Made by a program: the position numbers and the translations under genes
In this document: positions 8,164 through 16,817 of the stretch, in pieces
Layout of the letters: every line of letters starts with the position of its first letter
How positions within the stretch are numbered: the stretch's first letter is position 1
Notes under the pieces: model-generated
Told to the model about the DNA's origin: nothing
Seen by the model: only the letters and a program-made list of their open reading frames with translations
The model's database searches: none
Origin: Nitrobacter winogradskyi
GTDB lineage: Bacteria > Pseudomonadota > Alphaproteobacteria > Rhizobiales > Xanthobacteraceae
Reading direction: 5' to 3'
Assembly (NCBI RefSeq): GCF_006539545.1
Contig: NZ_BJNF01000015.1
Span: forward strand, 1-50,777
Length of the DNA: 50,777 bases

Positions 8164-9032
8164 TGAAGCTCTCGGTCTGCACCATTACCTTTCGCCATCA
8201 CCTGATCTCGATCTGGGATATCGCCGTCTGGGCAAGGCGCAGCGGTTTTGACGGAATCGAATTGTGGGGTGCGCATGCGCGCGGTCTGGCGCGAACCCAT
8301 CCCCATTACGGCGCCGACTGGCTCGGTGATCTTGGTCTCTCGGTGTCGATGCTGAGCGACTATCTGCCGACCGATGGCGATCCCGCGATCGTTCGCGAAC
8401 GAACGCACAGGCTCTGCCGAATGGCGCAACACTGGTCGGCTCCCAAGATCCGCACCTTCGTCGGCGACCGGCCCAGCCGCGAGGTGCCCGAGGACAAGCG
8501 GAAGGTCATGACGAGCCGCGTGCGCGACATGGCCGCGATCGCGTATGACCATGGGATACGGCTTCTGGTCGAGACTCATCCCAACACTCTGGCCGACAGC
8601 CTCGCTTCGACCCTGCGCCTGCTGGCGGAGGTCGACCATCCCGGTCTCGGAATTAACTTCGACGCGCTGCATGTGTGGGAAGGCGGCGACGATCTGGTTT
8701 CCGCCCACCGCGCGCTCGCCCCTTTCATCGGGCACTATCATCTGAAGAATGTTCGCTCTCGCGGCGAACTCAACGTGTTCGCTCCCGGAAATGTCTATGC
8801 CGCGGCCGGCTGCCGCGAAGGCATGGTGCCGCTGTTCGAGGGCGCCATGAGTCTCGATGCCTTCCTTTCCGCGGCTCTGGTCATGAGTGATGCTGATGCC
8901 TCGCTCGAATGGTTCGGAGAAGATTGCTTTGAGACCCTCATCCGGGACAGGGTCGCCTTACTGGCGCACATCGGCGCTCTCATGCAGAGAACGGTGCCGC
9001 TGGAAGCGATTGTCGAGGGCCGCTCCATCTGA
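8160..9032 (+). CDS. asbF: AsbF-like 3-dehydroshikimate dehydratase (TIM-barrel xylose isomerase-like)
   Basis: 290 residues, close to the 280 of B. anthracis AsbF. It belongs to the sugar phosphate isomerase/epimerase (AP endonuclease 2) fold. The start KLSVCTITFRH and the metal-site residues are in place: Glu138 (LVETHP), Asp168 (NFDALHVW), His192/His194 (GHYHLKN) and Glu250 (SLEWFGED). AsbF converts 3-dehydroshikimate to 3,4-dihydroxybenzoate using a divalent metal, supplying the catechol of petrobactin. The start overlaps the asbDE stop as ATGA (the adjacent ATG at 8163 is equally possible). It is the last gene of the operon; a 760-base gap follows. Related isomerases share the fold, but the operon makes the AsbF assignment strong. 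Confidence 0.85.
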   Translation: MMKLSVCTITFRHHLISIWDIAVWARRSGFDGIELWGAHARGLARTHPHYGADWLGDLGLSVSMLSDYLPTDGDPAIVRERTHRLCRMAQHWSAPKIRTFVGDRPSREVPEDKRKVMTSRVRDMAAIAYDHGIRLLVETHPNTLADSLASTLRLLAEVDHPGLGINFDALHVWEGGDDLVSAHRALAPFIGHYHLKNVRSRGELNVFAPGNVYAAAGCREGMVPLFEGAMSLDAFLSAALVMSDADASLEWFGEDCFETLIRDRVALLAHIGALMQRTVPLEAIVEGRSI

Positions 9033-9229
9033 GTCCGGTCACGTTGCATTCACCGGGCAATTCAATCGCTCATCGCCGAACCCGCGTTTTGGCGGCGCTT
9101 ACCCTGGGGTATGTCCGTGAATTGACGTGTTCGCCGCCGGGCTGCCCGACAGAGAACGGCGTGCGATGGTAGTTCGTACGCCACGACATCAGTCAGATCG
9201 CAAACCCATTCGGATCACGTCGATCTCTA

Positions 9230-9310
9230 TAGCGTTTTCGAGCGAAGCATGTCCTCGGGCTTGAGCCCTAAGGATGGAATCCGGTTCGCGTGGAGAAAAC
9301 GCGTCAAAAC
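9230..9310. repeat. Dispersed palindromic element, GCGTTTTCGAGCGAA module
   Basis: The module runs from GCGTTTTCGAGCGAA to GGTTCGCG...GAAAACGCGTC, whose ends are complementary. Compared with the copy at 17986 it has an extra internal hairpin arm (TCCTCGGGC / GCCCTAAGGA). It is one of several copies of the same family in this window. Confidence 0.75.
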
Positions 9311-9319
9311 ATGAAGATA

Positions 9320-9356
9320 GAGTCTTTCACCGTTTCCATGAAGTGGTGAAAGACTC
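9320..9356. repeat. Perfect 12-bp inverted repeat
   Basis: GAGTCTTTCACC (9320-9331) pairs exactly with GGTGAAAGACTC (9345-9356) across a 13-base loop. It sits just right of the mosaic element. No U-run follows on either strand, so it is not a canonical terminator, though it may act as an RNA 3' end for the asb operon or be another repeat module. Confidence 0.5.
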
Positions 9357-9791
9357 GAGAGGAGCGCGGTCATTGCGAGCGGCTCCTCGAAGCTCATTGC
9401 AAATACAGCCAGTTTGAAGCAGATTTTCTGCTATGAAATGTTCGACGAGGCGTTTGTTGGAAGCCGGTGTGGCTGAATGACGTATATATTATGATGAATC
9501 AATGGTTATGAAACGTTGTATGCTACGAGTTCTCCGAATGACGTCCCTGTCGAGGCAGCCAGGATAATCGTGTCGAAACTGCTCTTCGCGTCGCAGCGGA
9601 TCACATCATTTTGCCCGTGCTGTTCCGGAGGCGCGGCGCGACCGTGTTCCGTGTCCCGCCTGTCGTCGCAATTGCAGGTCCGCAGCGGAAGGCGCCGCAT
9701 TGGCCGCCTGGAAGCTCGCTTTACTCCATCTGTGCAGCGGTAGACCAGATACAGCATAATATAGTTACGGAGCCGTCGCGCGAGAGAGAGT

Positions 9792-10775
9792 ATGGTATTC
9801 GCATCGGACAACAGGGACGATCGGGAGCGGGCTTCGCGGGAGGCGACTGAATGGTTCGTCCGCCTCAATAACCCTCTTGCCTCCGACGAGACGCGACGCG
9901 CCTATCGGGCCTGGCTGAAGGCCGATCCCGCTCATCACGATGCGATGGTCGACATCTCGGAGTTGTGGGGAGCGCTCGATCGGCCTGCTGCTCACCTCGC
10001 CGCCGGCGGCTGGCATCGCAGCGCCGCTGCGTCGCTGCGGCCTGGGCCGCTGAAACTCGGATTGAGAGTCGCCGCCGCGGCCGTGATCGCGATGGTGCTG
10101 ACCGGTGGCGGCGCGATATGGCGCGATCCGGGCATGATCGACCGCGCATTCGCGGATGTTGCGACGCAACCCGGCGAGCGGCGGGAAGTGCGCCTTGCTG
10201 ATGGCTCGCTCGTGATGCTGGACGGCGGTACAGCGCTGAAGACCGATATGGTCGGCGGCGTCCGCGCGATCACCATGCTGCGCGGTCGTGTGTGGTTCGA
10301 CGTGGTCGCGGATCGGCAGCGCCCCTTCACCGTCCACGCCGGGCGGGTCGATGTTCTGGTGCACGGCACCGCCTTCGAGGTCGATCGCGAAGCCGGCGCA
10401 GTCACGGTTGAGCACGGCCAGGTCGCGGTGTCCGATGCCGAAGCGACCCGTGGACCGGTCAATCTGACGAACTGGCAGCGCGTCTCGCTCAAGGATGGCG
10501 GCCTCGGCGCACCGGAGGCGGTCGATCCCGAACAGGTGTTCGCCTGGCGGCGTGGATTGATCGTCCTCGACCGGGCCCCGCTTTCGCGGGTGGTGAAAGA
10601 ACTCGATAACATGGCGCCCGGCCGTGTGCTGATTGTCGATCCGGAGCTGCGACGGATGACGCTGTCCGGCACCTTCCGGGCCGATGATCCCGGCGCCGTT
10701 CTGGAGGCGCTCCGGAGCACGCTCGGGGTCCGGACCCTCTCGGTTCCGGGTTTCGCCACGCTGATCTATCGATAA
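9792..10775 (+). CDS. FecR-family anti-sigma factor / iron transport sensor
   Basis: 327 residues. The N-terminal cytoplasmic domain (about 1-85) has the DUF4880-type ATEWFVRLNNPLAS and YRAWLKADPAHHDAM signature that contacts the sigma factor. One transmembrane helix lies at about 90-108 (GLRVAAAAVIAMVLTGGGA). The periplasmic FecR domain covers about 120-215 (GERREVRLADGSLVMLDGGT, HGTAFEVD), and a C-terminal domain (about 255-327) resembles the region that contacts the receptor STN domain. It relays receptor occupancy to a FecI sigma factor. No sigma gene lies directly before it; the only candidate in the window is the one at 1320-1820, beyond the asb operon. The STN receptor follows 107 bases downstream. 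Confidence 0.88.
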   Translation: MVFASDNRDDRERASREATEWFVRLNNPLASDETRRAYRAWLKADPAHHDAMVDISELWGALDRPAAHLAAGGWHRSAAASLRPGPLKLGLRVAAAAVIAMVLTGGGAIWRDPGMIDRAFADVATQPGERREVRLADGSLVMLDGGTALKTDMVGGVRAITMLRGRVWFDVVADRQRPFTVHAGRVDVLVHGTAFEVDREAGAVTVEHGQVAVSDAEATRGPVNLTNWQRVSLKDGGLGAPEAVDPEQVFAWRRGLIVLDRAPLSRVVKELDNMAPGRVLIVDPELRRMTLSGTFRADDPGAVLEALRSTLGVRTLSVPGFATLIYR

Positions 10776-10882
10776 AAGGTTCATCTTTTTTTACGGGGTC
10801 TGGCTCCCTTGCCCGTTGAATATCGGGAAGGGTTGCCGATCGCGCGCGCTCCCCCGGTCGGGGTGGGGGACCTACACAGACC

Positions 10883-13141
10883 ATGCGGAAGTTTACCAGT
10901 GCCGCCGTGCTGAGTTGCGGGGTGTCGATATGTTCGGTGATGCTTCTCGTCGCTGGCGCTCATGAAGCATGGGCGAGGGATGATACCCCCTACAGCTTCA
11001 GCATCCCTGCGAAACCGCGTCTTTCGGCGCTTGCCGATTTCACGGCCGCGACCGGCATCCAGGTGGTCCGTCCGGACGCAGGCGCAATCCGCGGTATCTC
11101 GCGAGCGGTAAGCGGCCGGTATTCAGCCGAGACGGCGCTTCGGGAAATCCTCGCCGGCTCGAATCTCGGCTATCATTTCACGGGCCCGCGCACGGTCGCG
11201 ATCGAGGCGCCGGGCGCTTCCGTTGGTTATGGCGGCGATGTCGTCACGCTCGATACGATCAGTGTGACAGGCGGCGCGCAGGACATCGGACGCGGCGGCG
11301 TCAGCGAAATCAACATTACCCGCGCGGATATCGAGCGTCGCAACGCAACTGACGTCAAAGGCTTGTTTCGCGGTGAGGCGGGCGTCACCGTCGGATCCCC
11401 GCTGCCGATGTCCCAGAAGGTCTACGTGCACGGCATCGAGGAGACCAACCTCGCGGTCTCGATCGACGGCGCGCGGCAGAACAACAAGGTGTTCCACCAC
11501 AACGCGACGACGATGATCGACCCGAACCTTCTCAAGGCCGTGCGCATCGATGCGGGAGTGGCGCCCGTTGATTCCGGCGCCGGAGCGCTCGCCGGCGCGA
11601 TCGCCTATGTGACCAAGGACGCGAGGGATTTTCTGTCCGGGGACGGATTCGGCGGTTCGCTGAAGTCGATATTCAATTTCAACGGTCATGTCTCGACGAA
11701 CAATCTGACCAGCTACTCCCGCCAGGGCGGCTTCGAGACGCTCGGCTCATTGACATATGGCAAGGGAAACGAGTTCAGGGCCGGCAATGGCCAGGAGGTG
11801 CTCGGCACCGCGACCAACTTTCTAAGTGGAATCGGCAAGGCCGCCTATCAGGGCATCGAAGGTCAGCGCTTCGCGATCAGTCATGAACAGATGCGTGACG
11901 ACGCCATCCGGCCCTTCCGGGCGAACGCGGCGCAGATCGTGGACGTCAGGCCGACGCCTCTGCTGCGTCCTTACAAGCTCGATAGGCAGAACACCGTCTT
12001 CACCTATACCGACGATTCGCCCGAGGGATGGTGGGATCCCAAGTTCGTGCTGGCCTACACCCGCTCGAAAGTCGCGGTGGACCAGTACAGCGGCGCCACG
12101 ATCGACACTTACAGCTACACCAGCGAAGGCGTCACCGAAAGTTTCAACGGAAAGCTGGAGAACAAGTTTGCTCTGCCCATCGGCAATATCGTCGCGGGCC
12201 TGGATTTTTATCGGGACCGTGCCGAATACACCGACAAGGACTACCGTACAGCCGAACGGGCCAGCAATTTCGGCGCTTATGCCCAGGCACGGCTAAGGCC
12301 CTGGGAACGCACCAGGCTCTCCTTCGGCCTGCGCGGAGAGCATCAGCATTTCGAGGGCGTCAACGGCTTTCGTTCCAGTGACCAGGGCCTCAGCGGCAAC
12401 GTGTCCGGCGAACACGATCTGACGAGCTTTCTCACAGCCAAGGCCGGCTATTCGCGTGTCTGGGCCGGCATCCCGCTGTCGGAGAACTACGCCCAGAACC
12501 CCGCCTGGAACTACGGCGCCGGACCGAAGTCGGTGACGTCGAACAACTCCACGGCGGGTCTCGTTGCACATTATGGAAGCTTTGAACTCGAGGGGGGCGT
12601 CTTTCGTACCCAGATCAACGATGCGCGTGTGCCTCTATGGGCGCCCGACATGGCGTTGCGAGCTTTCAATCTGCAAACGCAGGGCTTCCAGGCTGGTGGT
12701 ACTTATAATTGGGCCGACGGATTTGTGCGGGTGCGTTTCATACGCATCGATGCGGAAATCGACGGTAAGCCGGCCAACTCCTATGTGGGCAGGTATCTGA
12801 CGGCCCCGATCGGGGATGTGCTGACGTTCCAGGCCGTGCACACCATCGCGCCGTGGAAGCTGACGGTCGGCGGCGATGTCGAGATCGTCTTTGATAACAA
12901 CACGCTCTTCGATCCCGCGACCGGGATCGGCCGGCTCGAAGGCTATCAGGTGCTGAATGCCTTTATCGAGCACCGCTCCTTCTATCTGCCTTCGCTGAAG
13001 ATGCGGGGAGAGATCAGGAACCTGTTCAACGCCACCTATACCGCCCGCGGCACCTACGGCCTGGAATTCGGCAATGGCCTGGTGCGGCCTCTTTACGAAT
13101 CCGGTCGGTCGTTCCTGGCAAGTCTCAGGCTCGACTTCTGA
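10883..13141 (+). CDS. TonB-dependent outer-membrane receptor with STN signalling domain
   Basis: 752 residues. Signal peptide at about 1-32 (core VSICSVMLLVAGAHEAWA). The secretin/TonB N-terminal (STN) domain is at about 36-115 (YSFSIPAKPRLSALADF to YHFTGPRTVAIEAP). The plug is at about 125-260 and a beta-barrel follows, ending ...ASLRLDF with the terminal aromatic residue used by outer-membrane proteins. STN domains contact FecR, so this is probably the sensor of the FecR/FecI relay. The plug (HHNATTMIDPNLL, GAGALAGAIAYVTKDARD) resembles the haem/haemoglobin receptor class, but the FRAP/NPNL haem motifs are degenerate (WAGIPLSE ... AQNPAWNYG). The ligand is therefore open: a petrobactin-type chelate from context, haem from subfamily. 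Confidence 0.87.
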   Translation: MRKFTSAAVLSCGVSICSVMLLVAGAHEAWARDDTPYSFSIPAKPRLSALADFTAATGIQVVRPDAGAIRGISRAVSGRYSAETALREILAGSNLGYHFTGPRTVAIEAPGASVGYGGDVVTLDTISVTGGAQDIGRGGVSEINITRADIERRNATDVKGLFRGEAGVTVGSPLPMSQKVYVHGIEETNLAVSIDGARQNNKVFHHNATTMIDPNLLKAVRIDAGVAPVDSGAGALAGAIAYVTKDARDFLSGDGFGGSLKSIFNFNGHVSTNNLTSYSRQGGFETLGSLTYGKGNEFRAGNGQEVLGTATNFLSGIGKAAYQGIEGQRFAISHEQMRDDAIRPFRANAAQIVDVRPTPLLRPYKLDRQNTVFTYTDDSPEGWWDPKFVLAYTRSKVAVDQYSGATIDTYSYTSEGVTESFNGKLENKFALPIGNIVAGLDFYRDRAEYTDKDYRTAERASNFGAYAQARLRPWERTRLSFGLRGEHQHFEGVNGFRSSDQGLSGNVSGEHDLTSFLTAKAGYSRVWAGIPLSENYAQNPAWNYGAGPKSVTSNNSTAGLVAHYGSFELEGGVFRTQINDARVPLWAPDMALRAFNLQTQGFQAGGTYNWADGFVRVRFIRIDAEIDGKPANSYVGRYLTAPIGDVLTFQAVHTIAPWKLTVGGDVEIVFDNNTLFDPATGIGRLEGYQVLNAFIEHRSFYLPSLKMRGEIRNLFNATYTARGTYGLEFGNGLVRPLYESGRSFLASLRLDF

Positions 13142-13290
13142 TGTCTGCGCTTCGTCCATCTTCGATAGCGAGACCGCAAGAGAACCGCCTTCATGCCGGG
13201 CCCACAGGCGGCATCCAGCGCGGGAGAGACGGCCCACGGAGTCACGAGATGCCGGCACATGATCGTCTGACCGAACTTCCGGAGAAGCGA

Positions 13291-13776
13291 ATGGAGATTA
13301 CTATCCGAGCCATGCGCAGTGATGACGCTGCTGATATCTTCGAGATCGTCAATCAGCGCACATTCCGTTTCTGGACTCTCGCTCTTCCTTACGAATCGTT
13401 CGACTCCGTCAAGAAGTGGCTCGAACCGCAGTCTCCGCGGGATCTGCATCTCTCGGCGGAGCTGGACGGCCGGGTCGTCGGCGCCTCGGCGCTACGCCCC
13501 TTCTACGGACGCCGCGCTCATGCGGCCGAGTTCTGGATCGGCGTTCACGAAGATCATTCCCGAAAAGGCATCGGCACACGGTTGCTCGAGGCGATGATCG
13601 ATACCGCCGACAATTGGTTGAACATCAAACGCATCGAAATGACCGTGTTCACCGACCATGTCGGCGCTCTGGCGCTCTACAGCAAATTCGGTTTCGAGAT
13701 CGAGGGCACTCACAAAGCCGCGACGTTCAGAGATGGCGTGTTCGTCGATGCGTATTGCATGGCGCGCCTGCGATGA
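13291..13776 (+). CDS. GNAT N-acetyltransferase, AaaT/YhhY-like
   Basis: 161 residues from ATG 13291, with GGAGA five bases upstream; longer in-frame starts (13249, 13141) lack this and give an unrelated leader. The GNAT fold is evident, with the acetyl-CoA loop in HSRKGIGTRLLEAM and a C-terminal segment YSKFGFEIEGTHKAATFRDGV. The protein closely follows E. coli YhhY/AaaT, an L-Phe/L-Met N-acetyltransferase (compare ADFWI-V, DNWL-IKRIE-TVF, GFEIEGT, VDAYCMAR). The natural substrate here is unknown. It lies between two TonB receptors in the iron island; a role in modifying or detoxifying a siderophore-related amine is possible but only inference. Confidence 0.8.
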   Translation: MEITIRAMRSDDAADIFEIVNQRTFRFWTLALPYESFDSVKKWLEPQSPRDLHLSAELDGRVVGASALRPFYGRRAHAAEFWIGVHEDHSRKGIGTRLLEAMIDTADNWLNIKRIEMTVFTDHVGALALYSKFGFEIEGTHKAATFRDGVFVDAYCMARLR

Positions 13777-13818
13777 CCGGAAGGCCGCTCGAAACCCGTC
13801 GTCACACCGCAAATCAGC

Positions 13819-13840
13819 GCGGAGCACGCTTCTGCTCCGC
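13819..13840. other. Perfect 8-bp hairpin before the second receptor
   Basis: GCGGAGCA and TGCTCCGC pair across a six-base loop, 42 bases after the acetyltransferase stop and 49 bases before the receptor start. There is no U-run, so a factor-independent terminator is not shown; it may be an RNA 3' end or a control hairpin in the receptor leader. Confidence 0.35.
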
Positions 13841-13888
13841 TATCCATCCGCACTTATTGTTGAACACACATTGTATTGGAGACTTTTT

Positions 13889-16207
13889 ATGAAAAGGCAG
13901 GTTGGTCAAATAGCTCTCATTATCTCAGGCCTGGGTGTCCTGCCTCTGTCTGAAAGCGCCATCGCGCAGTCCTCATCTTCGAGCGCCGGAACGACGCTCA
14001 CGCCGATCGAGGTTATCGCGCCGCGGACGCGCCCGGCGACGCGAAACCGAACGGTTCGCGCGACGCCGAATCCGCATCGGGCCGCGGTGCGGCCGCGTTC
14101 CCGCGAGGCGGCGCCTCCGCCGGCCGCTCCTTCCGCGCCAGCTCTGCCGCAGACCGGAACCGTCGGACAGCCTCCGGTGCCATATGCCGGCGGCCAGGTC
14201 GGAACGGGCGTGCGGATGGGTATGCTGGGCAACACGTCGGTTCTCACGACGCCGTTCAATGTCACCGGCTATACCTCCAAGCTCATGGAGGATCAGCATG
14301 CCAGAAGCATCGGGGATGTCACGCTCAACGATCCTTCGGTCCGTAACGACGCGCCGCCGTTCAGTGAGCGCGACTCGTTCTTCATCCGCGGTTTCTCGGT
14401 AACCAATCTCGACACCGCTTACGATGGGCTGTTCTACCTCGCCAACCCGCGCCGGAGCTTTCTCGAGGGAGTCGAGCGCGTGGAAGTCCTCAAGGGTCCG
14501 AGCGCGCTGCTCAGCGGCGGCACCGCGCGCACCGGCGGCACGATCAACATGATTCCGAAGCGCGCCGGCGACGAACCTCTGACACGCTTGACGACGACCT
14601 ACATCAGCAACTCGCAGATCTGGAACCACGCCGATCTCGGCCGTCGCTTCGGGGAAAACAAGGAGTGGGGCGTTCGTTTCAACGGTTCTTACCGCAAGGG
14701 CGATACGCCGCTCGATCTCAACTCGGCCGAAGTCGGTGTCGCCGCGCTTGGTCTTGATTATCGCGGCGAACGGTTCCGTGCGTCGCTGGACTTCAACAGT
14801 TCGGTTCAGAACATCCGCGCGCCGACCTCGCTGTTCAATGCGGCGGCCCCGAATATCATCATCCCCCACGCGCAGAACGGGCGCATCAACACATCGAGCC
14901 GCGACGAATTCATCGACAGCCGCTACAAGATGGTCGCTGGCCGCGCCGAGTACGATCTGTTGCCGGATACGACCGTGTATATCGCGGGCGGCGGCAGCAG
15001 ATACAACGAGGACTTCCTCACTTCCTCCTACCGGATTACGAACCCTGACGGGACGGCGACCAACACGCTTGCGGTTCAGCCGCAGAAACTTCAGGGGTTC
15101 GCCGGTGAGATGGGCCTGCGTTCGAAGTTCCGGACCGGCGTCATCGGTCACCAGTTCAACGTCGCTGCGGTCACTATGACCAACGAGCTTTACCGCGGCG
15201 GCATTCTCGGCTTCACGCCGTTCAGCTACGTGACGAATATCTACAATCCCGTCCGCTTGCCGCCAGGCTCGTTCCAGACCACAGGCTTCGCGAGGTCCGA
15301 TGACAGGCCGTTGTTTACGCGGCTGGTCGCGCGGAGCGTCGCGGTGTCCGATACGCTCTCGGTCTTCGACGACAGACTGCTGCTGACGCTCGGCGGGCGC
15401 TGGCAGGACATGACGATCACCGGCTATGCGACCGCGCCCGGACCTAATCTGGGCATGGAGACCTCACGTAATCAGCAGGCTCGCTTCAGCCCGGCCGTCG
15501 GCGCTGTCTTGCGTGCGACCGATCGGCTGTCCTTGTACACGAACTACATTGAATCGCTCGATGCGGGACCGACGGCGCCCGCGCTCGCGGGCAATAGCGG
15601 CACCATTTTCCCGCCGGTGGTGAGTCGGCAACAGGAGGTCGGCGCCAAGTACGATTTTGGCACCGTCACGGTGACGGCTTCGCTCTTCGAGATCAGGCAG
15701 CCGTTCGCCTTTACGGATCCCGGCACCAACCTCTTCTCCGTCGCCGGCCTGCAGCGTAACCGCGGTTTCGAACTCAACGTGTTCGGCTCGCCGATCGAGG
15801 GTGTTCGTCTGCTCGGCGGCATTGCCCTCATGGATGCCAAGCAGGTCAACACGATTGGAGGCCGCTTCGACGGCAACGACGTTCCGGGCGTTCCGGTCAC
15901 GGCTCTGAACCTTTACGGCGAATACGATCTGCCGCATTGGATGGCTGCGGGCGTGACCTTGACCGGCCGGTTGATCCGTACCGGGGACGTGTTCTACGAT
16001 CAGGCCAACACGCAATCCATTTCTGGCTGGACGCGGGTGGATCTCGGGGCGAGATATACGTTCGTCGGTCCATTGGGCAAGCCCATCGTGATGAGGGCCA
16101 TCGTCGAGAACGTGGCTGACAACGCCTACTATCTATCCGCCGCCCGCGGCTTCCTCGCCGTGGGTGCGCCGCGAACCTACATGCTGTCGGCAACGTTTAA
16201 TTTCTAG
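13889..16207 (+). CDS. TonB-dependent siderophore receptor
   Basis: 772 residues from ATG 13889, preceded by TTGGAGA; the frame extends upstream into the acetyltransferase gene without a credible start. Signal peptide at about 1-27 (IALIISGLGVLPLSESAIAQ). A putative TonB box TPIEVIAP follows, then a Pro/Arg/Ala-rich linker (about 45-100) unusual in length. The plug at about 105-235 has SFFIRGFSV, LEGVERVEVLKGPSALL and GGTINMIPKRA, diagnostic of the ferric siderophore receptor class (FhuE/FpvA/FoxA-like). The barrel ends with MLSATFNF. There is no STN domain, so it should import without signalling through FecR. The location suggests ferric petrobactin-like or xenosiderophore uptake. Confidence 0.9.
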   Translation: MKRQVGQIALIISGLGVLPLSESAIAQSSSSSAGTTLTPIEVIAPRTRPATRNRTVRATPNPHRAAVRPRSREAAPPPAAPSAPALPQTGTVGQPPVPYAGGQVGTGVRMGMLGNTSVLTTPFNVTGYTSKLMEDQHARSIGDVTLNDPSVRNDAPPFSERDSFFIRGFSVTNLDTAYDGLFYLANPRRSFLEGVERVEVLKGPSALLSGGTARTGGTINMIPKRAGDEPLTRLTTTYISNSQIWNHADLGRRFGENKEWGVRFNGSYRKGDTPLDLNSAEVGVAALGLDYRGERFRASLDFNSSVQNIRAPTSLFNAAAPNIIIPHAQNGRINTSSRDEFIDSRYKMVAGRAEYDLLPDTTVYIAGGGSRYNEDFLTSSYRITNPDGTATNTLAVQPQKLQGFAGEMGLRSKFRTGVIGHQFNVAAVTMTNELYRGGILGFTPFSYVTNIYNPVRLPPGSFQTTGFARSDDRPLFTRLVARSVAVSDTLSVFDDRLLLTLGGRWQDMTITGYATAPGPNLGMETSRNQQARFSPAVGAVLRATDRLSLYTNYIESLDAGPTAPALAGNSGTIFPPVVSRQQEVGAKYDFGTVTVTASLFEIRQPFAFTDPGTNLFSVAGLQRNRGFELNVFGSPIEGVRLLGGIALMDAKQVNTIGGRFDGNDVPGVPVTALNLYGEYDLPHWMAAGVTLTGRLIRTGDVFYDQANTQSISGWTRVDLGARYTFVGPLGKPIVMRAIVENVADNAYYLSAARGFLAVGAPRTYMLSATFNF

Positions 16208-16397
16208 AGCCTTTCCGCTTCTGATTGAATCAGAAGCGGGGTTCTATGATTTTGGTTTGACGCGTTTTCTTTACGCGAACAGGTCACCATCCTCGGGTCA
16301 AGCCCGAGGATGGTGACCTATTCGCCGCAAGAAAATACGACTGGACAATAACTTCTGGAGCATGGTCCGATTCAATTCGATCGCATCGTGCTCCAGG
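16204..16397. repeat. Composite palindromic mosaic element
   Basis: Three modules follow each other: a 23-base palindrome CGCTTCTGATTGAATCAGAAG... (16216-16238); an inverted copy of the GCGTTTTC/GCGAAC module carrying a perfect 17-bp hairpin (16281-16297 with 16303-16319); and a GAGCATG...GATCG...GTGCTC module (about 16358-16397). It begins at the receptor stop codon and fills most of the gap to 16514. No open frame or transposase is present. Confidence 0.75.
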
Positions 16398-16514
16398 AGT
16401 CTTGTTCAACGCAATTGCATCAGACTCCTGAGCCGAGGGGCGCGGGACCGGATGCAGGCGGTGAATCATGCCGCGACGTCACGGTCCAATCGCATTCGAG
16501 CCTGGAGGTCGTCG

Positions 16515-16817
16515 ATGAACTCGCAGTCCCGCAACGCCATGGAAACGAGCCGCGCAACGGTGAACACGGTGCATGCAAGCCGATACTTGCAGCAGCTTTG
16601 CAAACATTGGGCCCATAAATTCGAAACCGAGTACGATTCCGTCAACGGCAGGATCGTGCTTCCTCTGGGAGAGGCCCGGCTGACAGCCGAACCAGAAAGT
16701 CTTGTCATCGACCTGGCGACCGAGGACGCCGCCAGCCTTGCGACCCTGCGGGAGGTCGTGGCCAGTCATATCGAGCGTTTCGCCTTCCGCGAAACACTCC
16801 ACTTTGACTGGGCGTAA
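16515..16817 (+). CDS. DUF2218 family protein
   Basis: 100 residues from ATG 16515, with GGAGG six bases upstream. The frame extends back into the palindromic repeat, which is not coding. The sequence follows the DUF2218 pattern: HASRYLQQLCKHWAHKFE near the start, a GRIVLPLGEA strand, then LREVVASHIERFAFRE and a terminal LHFDW. DUF2218 proteins are small, soluble and of unknown function, and in many proteobacteria sit next to siderophore or haem uptake genes, which agrees with the receptor just upstream. No signal peptide or membrane segment is seen. Confidence 0.8.
   Translation: MNSQSRNAMETSRATVNTVHASRYLQQLCKHWAHKFETEYDSVNGRIVLPLGEARLTAEPESLVIDLATEDAASLATLREVVASHIERFAFRETLHFDWA

Larger units (their letters stand above)
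9033..9791. other. Gene-free interval between asbF and fecR
   Basis: No convincing gene is visible in these 759 bases. It contains one copy of the dispersed palindromic element (9230-9310) and a perfect hairpin (9320-9356). The right end supplies GAGAGAGAG directly before the fecR start. Open frames here (for example 9506-9868 minus) are Arg/Ser-rich and resemble no family. A promoter for fecR would be expected in the last 200 bases but none can be named with confidence. Confidence 0.5.

Noticed and set aside
9506-9868. 120-residue minus-strand frame in the asbF-fecR gap
   Set aside because: It overlaps the fecR start and shows no domain; composition is shadow-like.
13973-15151. 392-residue minus-strand frame opposite the second TonB receptor
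   Set aside because: Arg/Val/Glu-rich shadow of an unambiguous receptor gene.
16204-16397. Insertion sequence or CRISPR-like array
   Set aside because: The palindromic blocks have no transposase, no regular spacers and no Cas genes nearby; they are better treated as mosaic intergenic repeats.
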